A DNA stretch of 19,882 nt from NCBI GenBank assembly GCA_003070825.1, contig QBLP01000012.1, positions 1-19,882 of the forward strand, given 5' to 3'. The position numbers and the translations under genes are program-made. Below are positions 7,659 through 15,332 of this stretch, piece after piece (position 1 is the stretch's first letter; every line of letters begins with the position of its first letter). The notes below the pieces were generated by a model that was not told the origin of the DNA, searched no databases, and saw nothing but the letters and a program-made list of their open reading frames with translations. This DNA is from Halanaerobium sp. (GTDB taxonomy: Bacteria; Bacillota; Halanaerobiia; Halanaerobiales; Halanaerobiaceae).

Positions 7659-9164
7659 TTAAAGTGTAACTCCATCTTTAAAAATTGCTATTTCTCGGTA
7701 ATCATTGATCTCATTTTTAGTTTTTGTCTTTTTGGAAGCCAGATCAATTAGATAATCAAAAAATTCAGCAGCTAAAGAGTCCATATCTCTGCCTTGCAGT
7801 AATTCTCCGGCATTAAAATCTATCCAGTTCCGTTTTTGATTATAGAGCCTGTTATTGGTAGAAACTTTTACTGTTGGTACCGGTCCTCCAAAAGGGGTTC
7901 CTCTTCCTGTAGTAAATAATACCATATGAGCTCCCGAAATTGCCAGAGCTGAAGTTGCCACCAGATCATTACCCGGGCTTTCTAAGAGGTTTAAGCCACT
8001 GCCTGTAACCTGGTCACCATAGAAAAAGACATCATTAACAATACCTGTACCTCCTTTTTGAGTACAGCCTAATGATTTTTCTTCTAAGGTAGTTATTCCC
8101 CCCTCTTTGTTGCCGGGAGAAGGATTTTCGTAAATTTCCTGATCATGAGAAAGGAAATAATCTTTAAAGCCATTGATCAGCTCCACTACTTTTTCGAAAG
8201 TTTCTTCATCTTTGGCTCTGTTCATTAAAATTTTCTCGGCTCCAAACATTTCCGGCACCTCAGTTAAGATGCTTGTCCCCCCGTAGGCTCCCAGTTTATC
8301 AGAAATTCTACCGAGTAAGGGGTTGGCTGTTACTCCGGAAAAACCATCTGAGCCACCGCATTTTAATCCGATTTTCAGTTCAGAAACTGGTACTTCTTCC
8401 TGTTTGAATTTCCCTGCATAATCGACCAGATTATCTAAAATCTTCTCGGCAGCTTTCTGGTCATCTTCCACATCCTGGAGATTAATAAACTTAACCCGCT
8501 CCGGATTGTAATTCCCAATATATTCTTTAAAATCTTCAATCAGATTATTTTCACAGCCTAGACCGACAACCATTACTGCTGCTGCATTAGGATGATTGAC
8601 CAGGCCGGCCAGTGCCTTCTGTGTCATCTCCAGGTCATCACCCAATTGAGAACAGCCGTATGGATGGGGAAAGGCGTGAATGCTGTCAATAACTTGATTT
8701 TCAATTAATTCTTCGTACTTCATTTCTGCCTTTAAGGCCATTTTTTCTACAACTTTATTGATACAGCCGACTGTGTTGATAATCCAGACATCATTCCTGA
8801 TTCCAACTTTCCCATTTTCCCGCTTATAGCCCAGAAAAGTAGGCATTTCTGCTGGTTTTTCTACTTCAGGTAAATCAGGCTGATAATCATAATCCAGTTT
8901 GCCTGAAAGAGCAGTCTTTAAATTATGAGTATGGAGCCACTCACCTTTTTTGACCTCTTCTGTTGTTTTTCCGATTGGAAAACCATAACGAATTACTTCA
9001 TCACCTGCAGTAAAATCTTTTAAAGCAACCTTGTGGCCGACAGGAATATTACTTAAAACCTTAATTTTTTCTCCCTTAACTTCAATTTGTTCTCCGGCAT
9101 CTATTTCTTCAACAGCGATCACTATATTATCATTTTCATTTATTAATAAAACTCTGGCTCCCAT
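7659..9164 (-). CDS. uxaA: Altronate dehydratase
   Basis: This enzyme dehydrates D-altronate to 2-keto-3-deoxy-D-gluconate (EC 4.2.1.7), the last uxa step of galacturonate catabolism. The 501-residue length matches UxaA. An N-terminal SAF domain covers about residues 1-85 (HKVALKDFTAGDEVIRYGFP, GEWLHTHN). The large catalytic domain shows FPHPYGCSQLGDD, VVGLGCENN, GLKCGGSDGFSG, SPGNKEGGITTLEEKSLGC and FTTGRGTPFGGP, all typical of the altronate/galactarate dehydratase family, with cysteines that may bind iron. The frame is open to 9206, but AAGGAGG at 9170-9176 lies five bases before the ATG at 9164, and the upstream part overlaps a hairpin, so the shorter start is chosen. It follows uxaC and is closed by a terminator. 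Galactarate dehydratase activity is the alternative, disfavoured by the neighbours. Confidence 0.94.
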   Translation of the reverse strand: MGARVLLINENDNIVIAVEEIDAGEQIEVKGEKIKVLSNIPVGHKVALKDFTAGDEVIRYGFPIGKTTEEVKKGEWLHTHNLKTALSGKLDYDYQPDLPEVEKPAEMPTFLGYKRENGKVGIRNDVWIINTVGCINKVVEKMALKAEMKYEELIENQVIDSIHAFPHPYGCSQLGDDLEMTQKALAGLVNHPNAAAVMVVGLGCENNLIEDFKEYIGNYNPERVKFINLQDVEDDQKAAEKILDNLVDYAGKFKQEEVPVSELKIGLKCGGSDGFSGVTANPLLGRISDKLGAYGGTSILTEVPEMFGAEKILMNRAKDEETFEKVVELINGFKDYFLSHDQEIYENPSPGNKEGGITTLEEKSLGCTQKGGTGIVNDVFFYGDQVTGSGLNLLESPGNDLVATSALAISGAHMVLFTTGRGTPFGGPVPTVKVSTNNRLYNQKRNWIDFNAGELLQGRDMDSLAAEFFDYLIDLASKKTKTKNEINDYREIAIFKDGVTL

Positions 9165-9169
9165 AAGAA

Positions 9170-9176
9170 CCTCCTT
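9170..9176 (-). promoter_or_regulatory. Ribosome binding site that sets the uxaA start
   Basis: AAGGAGG with a five-base spacer precedes the ATG at 9164, whose product begins MGARVLLI, the normal SAF-domain opening. The upstream ATG at 9206 has no comparable site and falls in the uxaC-uxaA hairpin. Confidence 0.8.
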
Positions 9177-9184
9177 ATATTCTA

Positions 9185-9218
9185 AAATAGCCCGGAATAA
9201 AGACATCCCAGGCTATTT
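9185..9218 (-). terminator. Intercistronic hairpin between uxaC and uxaA (weak terminator or attenuator)
   Basis: AAATAGCC (9185-9192) pairs perfectly with GGCTATTT (9211-9218), and GG/CC can extend the stem past a mismatch. On the minus strand the stem runs into TTTTAGAATAT, a poor T run, so partial read-through or mRNA stabilisation is more likely than full termination. Confidence 0.5.
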
Positions 9219-9244
9219 AAATTTATATTTTATTATTTTATCAT

Positions 9245-10618
9245 TTACTTGACATTTTTAAAGAATAACTTCTTTGGACCATAATAGCTTACATGAGCTA
9301 CTAAATCTGCAGCTACACTGTAGGGCATACGGCCGCGGTCAACCTGACGCCCAACAACGTTGGCTAAAGTTCTTCTGAACATTTCAGTTCTCGAAGAATA
9401 GGACATTAACTTTCTGGAATCAGTAACCATTCCAGCCAGGTTATAGAAAAGATCTACATTTGTTACTTGCTGTAAATGTTTTTCCATACCAAATGGATTA
9501 TCATTTAACCACCAGGGAGCTCCTAAAAAAACATTGGGAAAAGCTCTGGAAATTGTTGAAGTTGTAAACCAGTGAGTAGGCTCCATTGTATAAAGTACAA
9601 TCTCCATTTCAGAATCAAATTTATTAACAAAATACTTCAGATTTTCTGTGATTTCAATTTCACTGGTAGAAATATCGCCACCTGTGTCCGGCCCTAAGTT
9701 TTCATAAAGGCTGTCTCGATAATCTCTTACAGCACCAATATGCAGCTGTGTCACCCAGCCGCTTTCGCTGTTTAATTTACCAAACTCAACCAGCACAAAA
9801 GCCTTAAAATCTCTAATTTCTGTTTCTTTTAATTCTTCACCCTTAAGAGCTTTTGCATAAATTTCAGCTGCTTTATCCTTTTCAACCTCGTAAGAAATTG
9901 GTTCAACTATGCCGTGGTCACTGGCCACACAGCCCATTTCATCAAAATAGTCATGAGACTTTTTAAGGGCAGTTAATAGTCCATCTAAATCATTAACATC
10001 CTGTTCATAAGCAGTACCTAATTTTTCAACATATTCAGACCAGTTCTGGTGCTCAATATTCATAATTTTATCAGGACGCCAGGTGGGTAGAATTGTAATT
10101 CCCTCCACCTCTTCTTTTGCCTTTTTATGATTTTCCAGGCGGGAGTATGGCTCATCAGTTGTACACATAATCTCAACATTCATCTCTTTTAATAAATTCT
10201 GAGGGCTCATTTCTTCTCTGGCCAGCATATTTTTAGTTTTATTCCAGATCATCTCTGCAGTATGCTCAGAGATTGGTTCTTCAATGCCAAAGCGGCGTTT
10301 TAAATCAAGGTGAATCCACTCATAAGTTGGGTTCCCTGCAATTTCGGGGAATATTTTAGCCAGGGCCAGCCACTTTTCTTTATTGGAAGCATTACCGGTG
10401 ATTTTTTCTTCCGGCACCCCTCTTTTGCGCATCATCTCCCAGACATAATGGTCAGTTTCAGCCTCAACCTCCCAGATATCATTCCAGCCCTCATTGGCTA
10501 AAATTTCAGGTACATCACCGTGGTTATGGGCATCTAAAATTGGTAAATTTTCAATTTCTTGATATAATTTTTTTGCTGTTTCACCTTCAAGTAAGTAATT
10601 TTCGTCTAAAAAAGACAT
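9245..10618 (-). CDS. uxaC: Glucuronate (uronate) isomerase
   Basis: UxaC isomerises D-galacturonate to D-tagaturonate and D-glucuronate to D-fructuronate (EC 5.3.1.12). The 457 residues are close to the E. coli length of about 470. Recognisable segments are the N-terminal LDENYLLEGETAKKLYQ, the metal-binding LDAHNH at residues 28-33 (family more often DYHCH), DHYVWEMMRKRGV, TGNASNKEKW, GNPTYEWIHLDLKRRFGI, TTDEPYSRLENH, PTWRPDKIMNIE and the C-terminal SSRTEMFRRTLANVVG. The fold is an amidohydrolase-type TIM barrel, and the enzyme is cytosolic. The ATG has an AGGAGGAATAAA leader. It sits between uxaE and uxaA, and a palindrome sharing a 12-bp core with the one at 7565 lies just upstream, so it may have its own regulated promoter. 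Confidence 0.94.
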   Translation of the reverse strand: MSFLDENYLLEGETAKKLYQEIENLPILDAHNHGDVPEILANEGWNDIWEVEAETDHYVWEMMRKRGVPEEKITGNASNKEKWLALAKIFPEIAGNPTYEWIHLDLKRRFGIEEPISEHTAEMIWNKTKNMLAREEMSPQNLLKEMNVEIMCTTDEPYSRLENHKKAKEEVEGITILPTWRPDKIMNIEHQNWSEYVEKLGTAYEQDVNDLDGLLTALKKSHDYFDEMGCVASDHGIVEPISYEVEKDKAAEIYAKALKGEELKETEIRDFKAFVLVEFGKLNSESGWVTQLHIGAVRDYRDSLYENLGPDTGGDISTSEIEITENLKYFVNKFDSEMEIVLYTMEPTHWFTTSTISRAFPNVFLGAPWWLNDNPFGMEKHLQQVTNVDLFYNLAGMVTDSRKLMSYSSRTEMFRRTLANVVGRQVDRGRMPYSVAADLVAHVSYYGPKKLFFKNVK

Positions 10619-10649
10619 TTTATTCCTCCTAATCAGATATTAAAGTTCT

Positions 10650-10663
10650 TGAAAACATTTTCA
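10650..10663. promoter_or_regulatory. Palindromic operator upstream of uxaC
   Basis: TGAAAA and TTTTCA flank a central CA. The core GAAAACATTTTC is identical over 12 bases to the larger palindrome at 7565-7584. On the minus strand it lies in the 17-base spacer between weak promoter boxes TTTATG and TTTAAT, a typical position for a repressor site, about 30-45 bases upstream of the uxaC start. Confidence 0.5.
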
Positions 10664-10711
10664 TAAACATCAGATCAATTTCTTTTATAAATATCTATAA
10701 CAGATTAAAAT

Positions 10712-12235
10712 TTAATTTTCGTAAAAACCTAATTTGTTGAGATGTTTGCCGATATGTCTTGCCAGAGCCTGACGGTATTCCTTATCATGCTCATCCCAGA
10801 ATTTATATAATTTATCCCTGAATAAATAGCGACCATCTTTTTTATCCTGGAGTATAAAACCATAGGTGATATGCAGCAGCTGTCTTACTTCATCAATTTC
10901 TAAGAGCTCTCCCAGTTCCTGATCGCTCATCTGTGCCAGTTCAGGTAATTTTGAAAGATCGGTAGTCACATGATAGAACTCTTTAGCTTCTTCAAATTTT
11001 TGCAGTGCATAAGCGTGAATATCCCTGTATAATGAATGATTGTTTTCGGCAACTACTCTTATCGCTTCCAGCCAGTTGGTTCCGGCTGTTTTGACATGAA
11101 CTCTTCCCGTTGTATGGCGGCCAATTATTGGGAAAACACTGAATTTATCACTGCCGGAGTGAATACTCAACTTATAGCCAAAACGGTCAGCAATATCAGC
11201 GTGAATTTTAAATTCTTTTTCAAACTGATCTAAATCTCCTATATAATCAATACCTTTTTGAAATTCTCCCACAAAACGGGGTGCCAGAGAATTGACCTCA
11301 ATATTATTTCGCTTCAATTCGTTGGCTACAAAAAAATGTGCTTCCGGAGTTGTCGGAGTTGAAGTTTCATCGATTGAAATTTCAAAATCAACATCCCTAT
11401 CTGATCTCTTTAAGAGATGCTGAATTTCTTTAGCAAAGTCCAGCATTTTATAATAAATCAAAACAATCTCTTTAAAATTATCCTGATTGTATTCCAGCTG
11501 GTAGCCAGAATTAAGAACAAAGGTTTTATTTAAATACTGATCTTCCAGCCCCTTACGTAAATAATCAGGAACCTCCTGATAGGCACTTTCAATCTCAGCC
11601 TCAGTCATCTGGTCCAGATTATCATTTATATAATCTGTACAGTCCAGGGTCAGCATAGTATATCCTAAGTCTAGAGCTTCCTGAATATCCGGTTTTTTCT
11701 TTAAATGATCTGCATCGGCAGCAAAACCGTCCTGATAGCCTTCCTGAAAAACAGCCCAGCTGACATCATCAAGTACTGACTTAAAAGTCCTGCCGGTTAA
11801 ATTTAATTCTCTAACTGACTGTTGAGCAAATACAGGCATAGCAGCACTTTCTTTAACAGCTTCAATATGCCCCGGAGTTGCAATTCCAAGCCTGTCACCA
11901 AGACCGATACTTGCCGTCTGATTCCCTAAAGCCTGTGGAGCTGTAAAGGGAAAAACATCTCTTAAAATTTCAGCATTATAATGGCTTAAAGGAGCAATTT
12001 TAGCTTTAAATCCTGCCAGTTCTTCTTTTCTCCCCTGAAATAGCTCGAAATTTTTAGACTTGTTTAATATAACCAGTTTCTTTTTCTGATCAATTTTAGC
12101 TAAAAAATAAAATGACTTGCCCTCTTTAATTATTGAGCGGGGATAAATTCGGTAATCTTCAGCATATTCAGCTACTTTTTTAACAGCTTCCTTTGAAGTA
12201 CCAACCAGTTCTTCAGCAAAATCTTTCCAGGACAT
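10712..12235 (-). CDS. uxaE: Tagaturonate/fructuronate epimerase
   Basis: This 507-residue protein resembles the UxaE family, first described in Thermotoga, which interconverts D-tagaturonate and D-fructuronate and so links galacturonate and glucuronate catabolism. Supporting segments are GLGDRLGIATPGHIEAVKE (111-129), the DDVSWAVFQEGYQDGFAADADHLK block (156-179) and, in the C-terminal half, DETSTPTTPEAHFFVANEL, SLAPRFVGEFQKGIDYIGD, LSIHSGSDKFSVFP and GRHTTGRVHVKTAGTNWLEA, which hold the histidines and acids expected to bind metal in a TIM-barrel-like fold. The ATG follows AAGGAGG. It lies between uxaB and uxaC, exactly where such a link enzyme is useful. The family call is by recall of conserved motifs. 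The direction of flux, probably fructuronate to tagaturonate here, is inferred from the presence of UxaB and UxaA. Confidence 0.87.
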   Translation of the reverse strand: MSWKDFAEELVGTSKEAVKKVAEYAEDYRIYPRSIIKEGKSFYFLAKIDQKKKLVILNKSKNFELFQGRKEELAGFKAKIAPLSHYNAEILRDVFPFTAPQALGNQTASIGLGDRLGIATPGHIEAVKESAAMPVFAQQSVRELNLTGRTFKSVLDDVSWAVFQEGYQDGFAADADHLKKKPDIQEALDLGYTMLTLDCTDYINDNLDQMTEAEIESAYQEVPDYLRKGLEDQYLNKTFVLNSGYQLEYNQDNFKEIVLIYYKMLDFAKEIQHLLKRSDRDVDFEISIDETSTPTTPEAHFFVANELKRNNIEVNSLAPRFVGEFQKGIDYIGDLDQFEKEFKIHADIADRFGYKLSIHSGSDKFSVFPIIGRHTTGRVHVKTAGTNWLEAIRVVAENNHSLYRDIHAYALQKFEEAKEFYHVTTDLSKLPELAQMSDQELGELLEIDEVRQLLHITYGFILQDKKDGRYLFRDKLYKFWDEHDKEYRQALARHIGKHLNKLGFYEN

Positions 12236-12277
12236 AATAATACCTCCTTAGTATTGAGAAACTTTATCCAGGCAGAG

Positions 12278-12309
12278 TATCCTCACCAGTAAATTATTAA
12301 GTGAGGATA
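12278..12309. repeat. Perfect 9-bp intercistronic hairpin between uxaB and uxaE
   Basis: TATCCTCAC (12278-12286) and GTGAGGATA (12301-12309) are exact inverted repeats around a 14-base loop. Neither strand has a T run after the stem, so it is not a standard terminator. RNA stabilisation, processing or an operator are possible. Confidence 0.6.
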
Positions 12310-12324
12310 AATCTACTTTATATT

Positions 12325-13863
12325 CTATTTTATTAATTTCTCTAAACTGGCTTTCATTCCTTCTTTTTTAATCAGATTTAAATTAGAAATTAAAGAATCT
12401 GTTAACCCTGGTAGTTCATTTAAATCTCTGTCCCAGAAATCTTTATTTGCCAGTACATCCTGACCCAGTTCAGCTAAATCAATTTCTTCAGCCTCAAACT
12501 TTGTCCAGAGTTCTGCAAAATAGTTAAGAGCTTCCTTATCATCTCTAATTAAATATTTCTTACCACTGCGGTAAGCGGCAAGTTTCCCTTCTTCCAGCTC
12601 AGTTCCATGATAAAAATGAATTAAAGCTGCCAGAGCAAAACTTAAACGCTCAGGTACTTTATCATATTCTTCGATATGCTGAACCAGTGAAGGTAAAACT
12701 CTGGTTTTAAATTTCGAAGTTGAGTTTAAGGAAATATCAAGCCATTTATGATCAATATATGGATTTTTGAAACGCTCAAAGATTTTGGAAGCAAAATCCT
12801 CAAGTTCATCTTCGTCAGCATCTAAAGTAGGAATTATATCTTCAAAAACTGCCTGCTTGATAAATTCACCAACCAGTTGATCATTGACAGCATCTCTCAC
12901 CAGGTCAATCCCAGCCAGATAAGATACAGGAACGGTTGAAGTATGGGCACCATTAAGTATTCTAACTTTAGTTGTTCTATAAGGTGTTAAATCATCAACC
13001 CACTTCACATTTAAACCTGCTTTATGGAAAGGCAGTTTTTCTTTTAGTCTTTCATCACCTTCGATAACCCAGAGGTGAAAAATTTCGCCGGTATCCAGAT
13101 TCTGATCATGGTAGCCGAGTTCCGTTTCCAGGTCATCAATCTCGTTAAATGGATATCCGGTTACAATTCTATCAACCAAAGTATTTAAAAAGTGATTTGC
13201 TTCTTTAATCCAGTTTTTAAATTCTGGCTCTAGATTCCAGTCATCTGCTAATTTTAAGATAATCCTTTTTAAATTATCTCCATTGCGGTCGATTAACTCC
13301 ACTGGAACAATAACCATCCCTTTATCCTGGGCACCATTAAAGGTCTGATAGCGGTGGTATAAATAAGCAGCCAGTTTGCCCGGATAGGATTCTGGTGGTC
13401 TATCAGTCAGATTATCTTCTTCATTATAAGCAATACCGGCTTCAGTTGTGTTGGAAACCACAAATTCTATCTCCGGATTTTCAGCCAGCTTTAAGTACTG
13501 ATCCCATTCGCTGTAGGATTCAATTCCGCGAGAGATGGCAGTCATAATTTCTTTTTTATTAACTTCTTCACCATTTTCAATTCCTCTTAACAAAAGAGTA
13601 TAGAGTCCATCCTGTTCGTTTAAATTAGAAATTCTACCCTCTCTAATTGGCTGAACTACAACTGTTCTCCCTTTGAAATGCCCTTTTTTATTCATTGTAT
13701 GGAACATCCAGTCAACAAAGGCTCTTAAAAAGTTACCTTCTCCAATCTGAAGGACTTTTTCAGGATAATCTAAAATCTCAGCTGAAAAATCAGCCAGCTC
13801 AGTCCCCAGCAGTTCTGACTCTAAGTAGTCACGATTTAACATCGGTAAATCATTCTTAGCCAT
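12325..13863 (-). CDS. uxaB: Tagaturonate reductase (altronate oxidoreductase)
   Basis: UxaB reduces D-tagaturonate to D-altronate with NADH (EC 1.1.1.58). The 512-residue protein follows the E. coli UxaB sequence closely from LQIGEGNFLRAFVDWM (38-53) through VVVQPI, DGLYTLLLRGI, FVVSNTTEAGIAY, SYPGKLAAYLYHRY, FNGAQDKGMVIVPVELID, NTLVDRIVTGYP and LGYHDQNLDTGE. The catalytic Lys-x4-Asn-x2-His pattern of polyol-specific long-chain dehydrogenases is at Lys299, Asn304 and His307 (KVRILNGAH). The N-terminus is about 19 residues longer than in E. coli. The ATG at 13863 has an AAAGGAGG site, so this start is kept, though Met8 is possible. It is the first gene of the uxaB-uxaE-uxaC-uxaA block and has a plausible promoter upstream. 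Fructuronate reductase (UxuB) is less likely given the close UxaB match. Confidence 0.94.
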   Translation of the reverse strand: MAKNDLPMLNRDYLESELLGTELADFSAEILDYPEKVLQIGEGNFLRAFVDWMFHTMNKKGHFKGRTVVVQPIREGRISNLNEQDGLYTLLLRGIENGEEVNKKEIMTAISRGIESYSEWDQYLKLAENPEIEFVVSNTTEAGIAYNEEDNLTDRPPESYPGKLAAYLYHRYQTFNGAQDKGMVIVPVELIDRNGDNLKRIILKLADDWNLEPEFKNWIKEANHFLNTLVDRIVTGYPFNEIDDLETELGYHDQNLDTGEIFHLWVIEGDERLKEKLPFHKAGLNVKWVDDLTPYRTTKVRILNGAHTSTVPVSYLAGIDLVRDAVNDQLVGEFIKQAVFEDIIPTLDADEDELEDFASKIFERFKNPYIDHKWLDISLNSTSKFKTRVLPSLVQHIEEYDKVPERLSFALAALIHFYHGTELEEGKLAAYRSGKKYLIRDDKEALNYFAELWTKFEAEEIDLAELGQDVLANKDFWDRDLNELPGLTDSLISNLNLIKKEGMKASLEKLIK

Positions 13864-13923
13864 TATGTGCCTCCTTTAAATTCAAAAATCGATAAAATAT
13901 AATCTATTTTACCCTTCAAGTTT

Positions 13924-13952
13924 ATAATACTAAAAATATACTCACTTAACAA
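13924..13952 (-). promoter_or_regulatory. Candidate sigma-70 promoter for the uxaBECA block
   Basis: On the minus strand TTGTTA (13952-13947) and TATTAT (13929-13924) are separated by 17 bases and lie about 60 bases upstream of the uxaB ATG. They match the consensus at four and five of six positions. The -35 box is one arm of TAACAA-N9-TTGTTA (13947-13967), a layout like that at the AEC promoter. Confidence 0.5.
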
Positions 13953-14002
13953 TAAACTTAGTTGTTATTTTATTCAATAATTAGTCAATCTTTAATTTAA
14001 GT

Positions 14003-15316
14003 TTAACTGCTAGCTGCCGAAAGATTATTCAGTTCTTTTTCCTGCTGCAGCTCACGGTAAATTGGTAAGTAAATTTCTCTGTCTCTGATAACACAGCCCG
14101 CTTTCTTTTTAGCTGCTTTTAATTCGGCACATTTACTGCAGCTGATGCAGACTTTAGTGCTGTCCATCTCTCCCTTTTGAAAGATATCTTCTGCAAAACC
14201 AGGATAAGCAAAGGCCTGCCGCCCAAAGCCAGCCAGATCAGTCCAGTCGGCATCGACCATTCCTGCTGCTGCGTTAGCTCCATACTCGCGCAGCCAGCTA
14301 AATCCGGTTCCAACAACCAGCGTCTGATTTAGATTTTCCTTAGTAAATTTAGTTAACTCCAGCAGTCTTTTAACTCCCAGCAGAGGATGTTCTGGCGGCT
14401 GATAACCACCGTTATCATAGGGTCGGTTGACATGAGGCATCAAATAGGGAGTACTGGCAGTAACATTTATCAGCTTAACTCCCAGTTCTTCCAGCTCCTT
14501 TAAAAGTTTTACTACTTCAGCTAAATCAGGATTACCATCCTGATCTGTTGCCCAGCCTCCAGGAATTGCATCATAAATATTTAAACGGACTGCCAGATCA
14601 ATATCAACCTTATTTTTCACCTTGATAATAGTTTCTTTTAAAAATCGAGTCCTATTTTCATATGTCCCACCATATTTTCCCTCCCGATCATAAGCAGCAA
14701 GCAGAGATGAGAGCAGATAGCGGTGACAGCTTTTGATATCAACTGCATCAAAACCTGCCTCTGCCGCCAGTTCTGCAGCCTCAAGATAATCAAACTGCAG
14801 CTGATCCAGTTCCTCATCTGTGACGATATGGAAACCGTTTTCTGCAATTGAGACAGGGTCAAGTTCCTGATCATTAAAGGCTATAATGTTATTCTCACCA
14901 AAACGACCTGAATGAGTTAGCTGAGCCACTGTATAGGGATCAACTTCTGACTCAGTTTTTATAAGCTTAATCAGATCTTTAAATTGAGCTAAATTCTCCT
15001 GATTCAGATATAACTGGCTTTTATTTGCCCTTCCTGCTTTATCCACAGCAATTGCTTCCAGCCAGATTAATCCAGCTCCCCCATTTGCAAAGCGCTTATA
15101 CCTTCTTTTGGTCAGCTCAGAAGGAGTCCCATCTGCTTCAGCATCTGCACCTTCCATCGGGTGGATAGCAATCCGGTTGGGAATTAGACGATTATTTATT
15201 TTAAGTTCTTCATTTAATATTTTTGTGTTCTCCGACAGAGGCAGTTCAAAATCAAGCTCTTTTAGATCAGCTTTAAGCTCTTTTAGAGAACTATAATTAA
15301 ATTTTTGAGCTTTCAT
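14003..15316 (-). CDS. NADH:flavin oxidoreductase, Old Yellow Enzyme family, with C-terminal Cys cluster
   Basis: This 437-residue FMN TIM-barrel protein has typical OYE segments: RIAIHPMEGADAEADGTP (48-65), RRYKRFANGGAGLIWLEAIAV (71-91), AQLTHSGRFG (131-140), the active-site stretch CHRYLLSSLLAAYDREGKYGG (197-217; His198 and Tyr200), NRTRF (221-225) and LVVGTGFSW (333-341). An N-terminal extension of about 35 residues precedes the fold. Near the C-terminus Cys390, Cys393, Cys396 and Cys408 form CxxCxxC-x11-C, resembling the 4Fe-4S site of dienoyl-CoA reductase and trimethylamine dehydrogenase, but the protein ends soon after and lacks their C-terminal FAD/NAD(P)H domains. Another protein may therefore supply its electrons. 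It follows the 407-residue dehydrogenase by 16 bases and shares its operon. Reduction of an unsaturated or keto uronide is possible, but the substrate is unknown. Confidence 0.87.
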   Translation of the reverse strand: MKAQKFNYSSLKELKADLKELDFELPLSENTKILNEELKINNRLIPNRIAIHPMEGADAEADGTPSELTKRRYKRFANGGAGLIWLEAIAVDKAGRANKSQLYLNQENLAQFKDLIKLIKTESEVDPYTVAQLTHSGRFGENNIIAFNDQELDPVSIAENGFHIVTDEELDQLQFDYLEAAELAAEAGFDAVDIKSCHRYLLSSLLAAYDREGKYGGTYENRTRFLKETIIKVKNKVDIDLAVRLNIYDAIPGGWATDQDGNPDLAEVVKLLKELEELGVKLINVTASTPYLMPHVNRPYDNGGYQPPEHPLLGVKRLLELTKFTKENLNQTLVVGTGFSWLREYGANAAAGMVDADWTDLAGFGRQAFAYPGFAEDIFQKGEMDSTKVCISCSKCAELKAAKKKAGCVIRDREIYLPIYRELQQEKELNNLSAASS

Positions 15317-15332
15317 TTAATCAAATCCCTTC

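Noticed and set aside
7659..9206. uxaA starting at the ATG at 9206
   Set aside because: The extra 14 residues are unlike the family, have no ribosome binding site and overlap a hairpin, while the ATG at 9164 has an ideal AAGGAGG.
12325..13863. Fructuronate reductase (UxuB) or mannitol dehydrogenase
   Set aside because: The sequence follows UxaB over its whole length, including the GEGNFLRAFVDW and SNTTEAGI blocks, and the gene lies with uxaA and uxaC.
13983..13996. TTGACT as the -35 box of the uxaB promoter
   Set aside because: Read on the minus strand no reasonable -10 box lies 16-18 bases after it; the TTGTTA/TATTAT pair is better.
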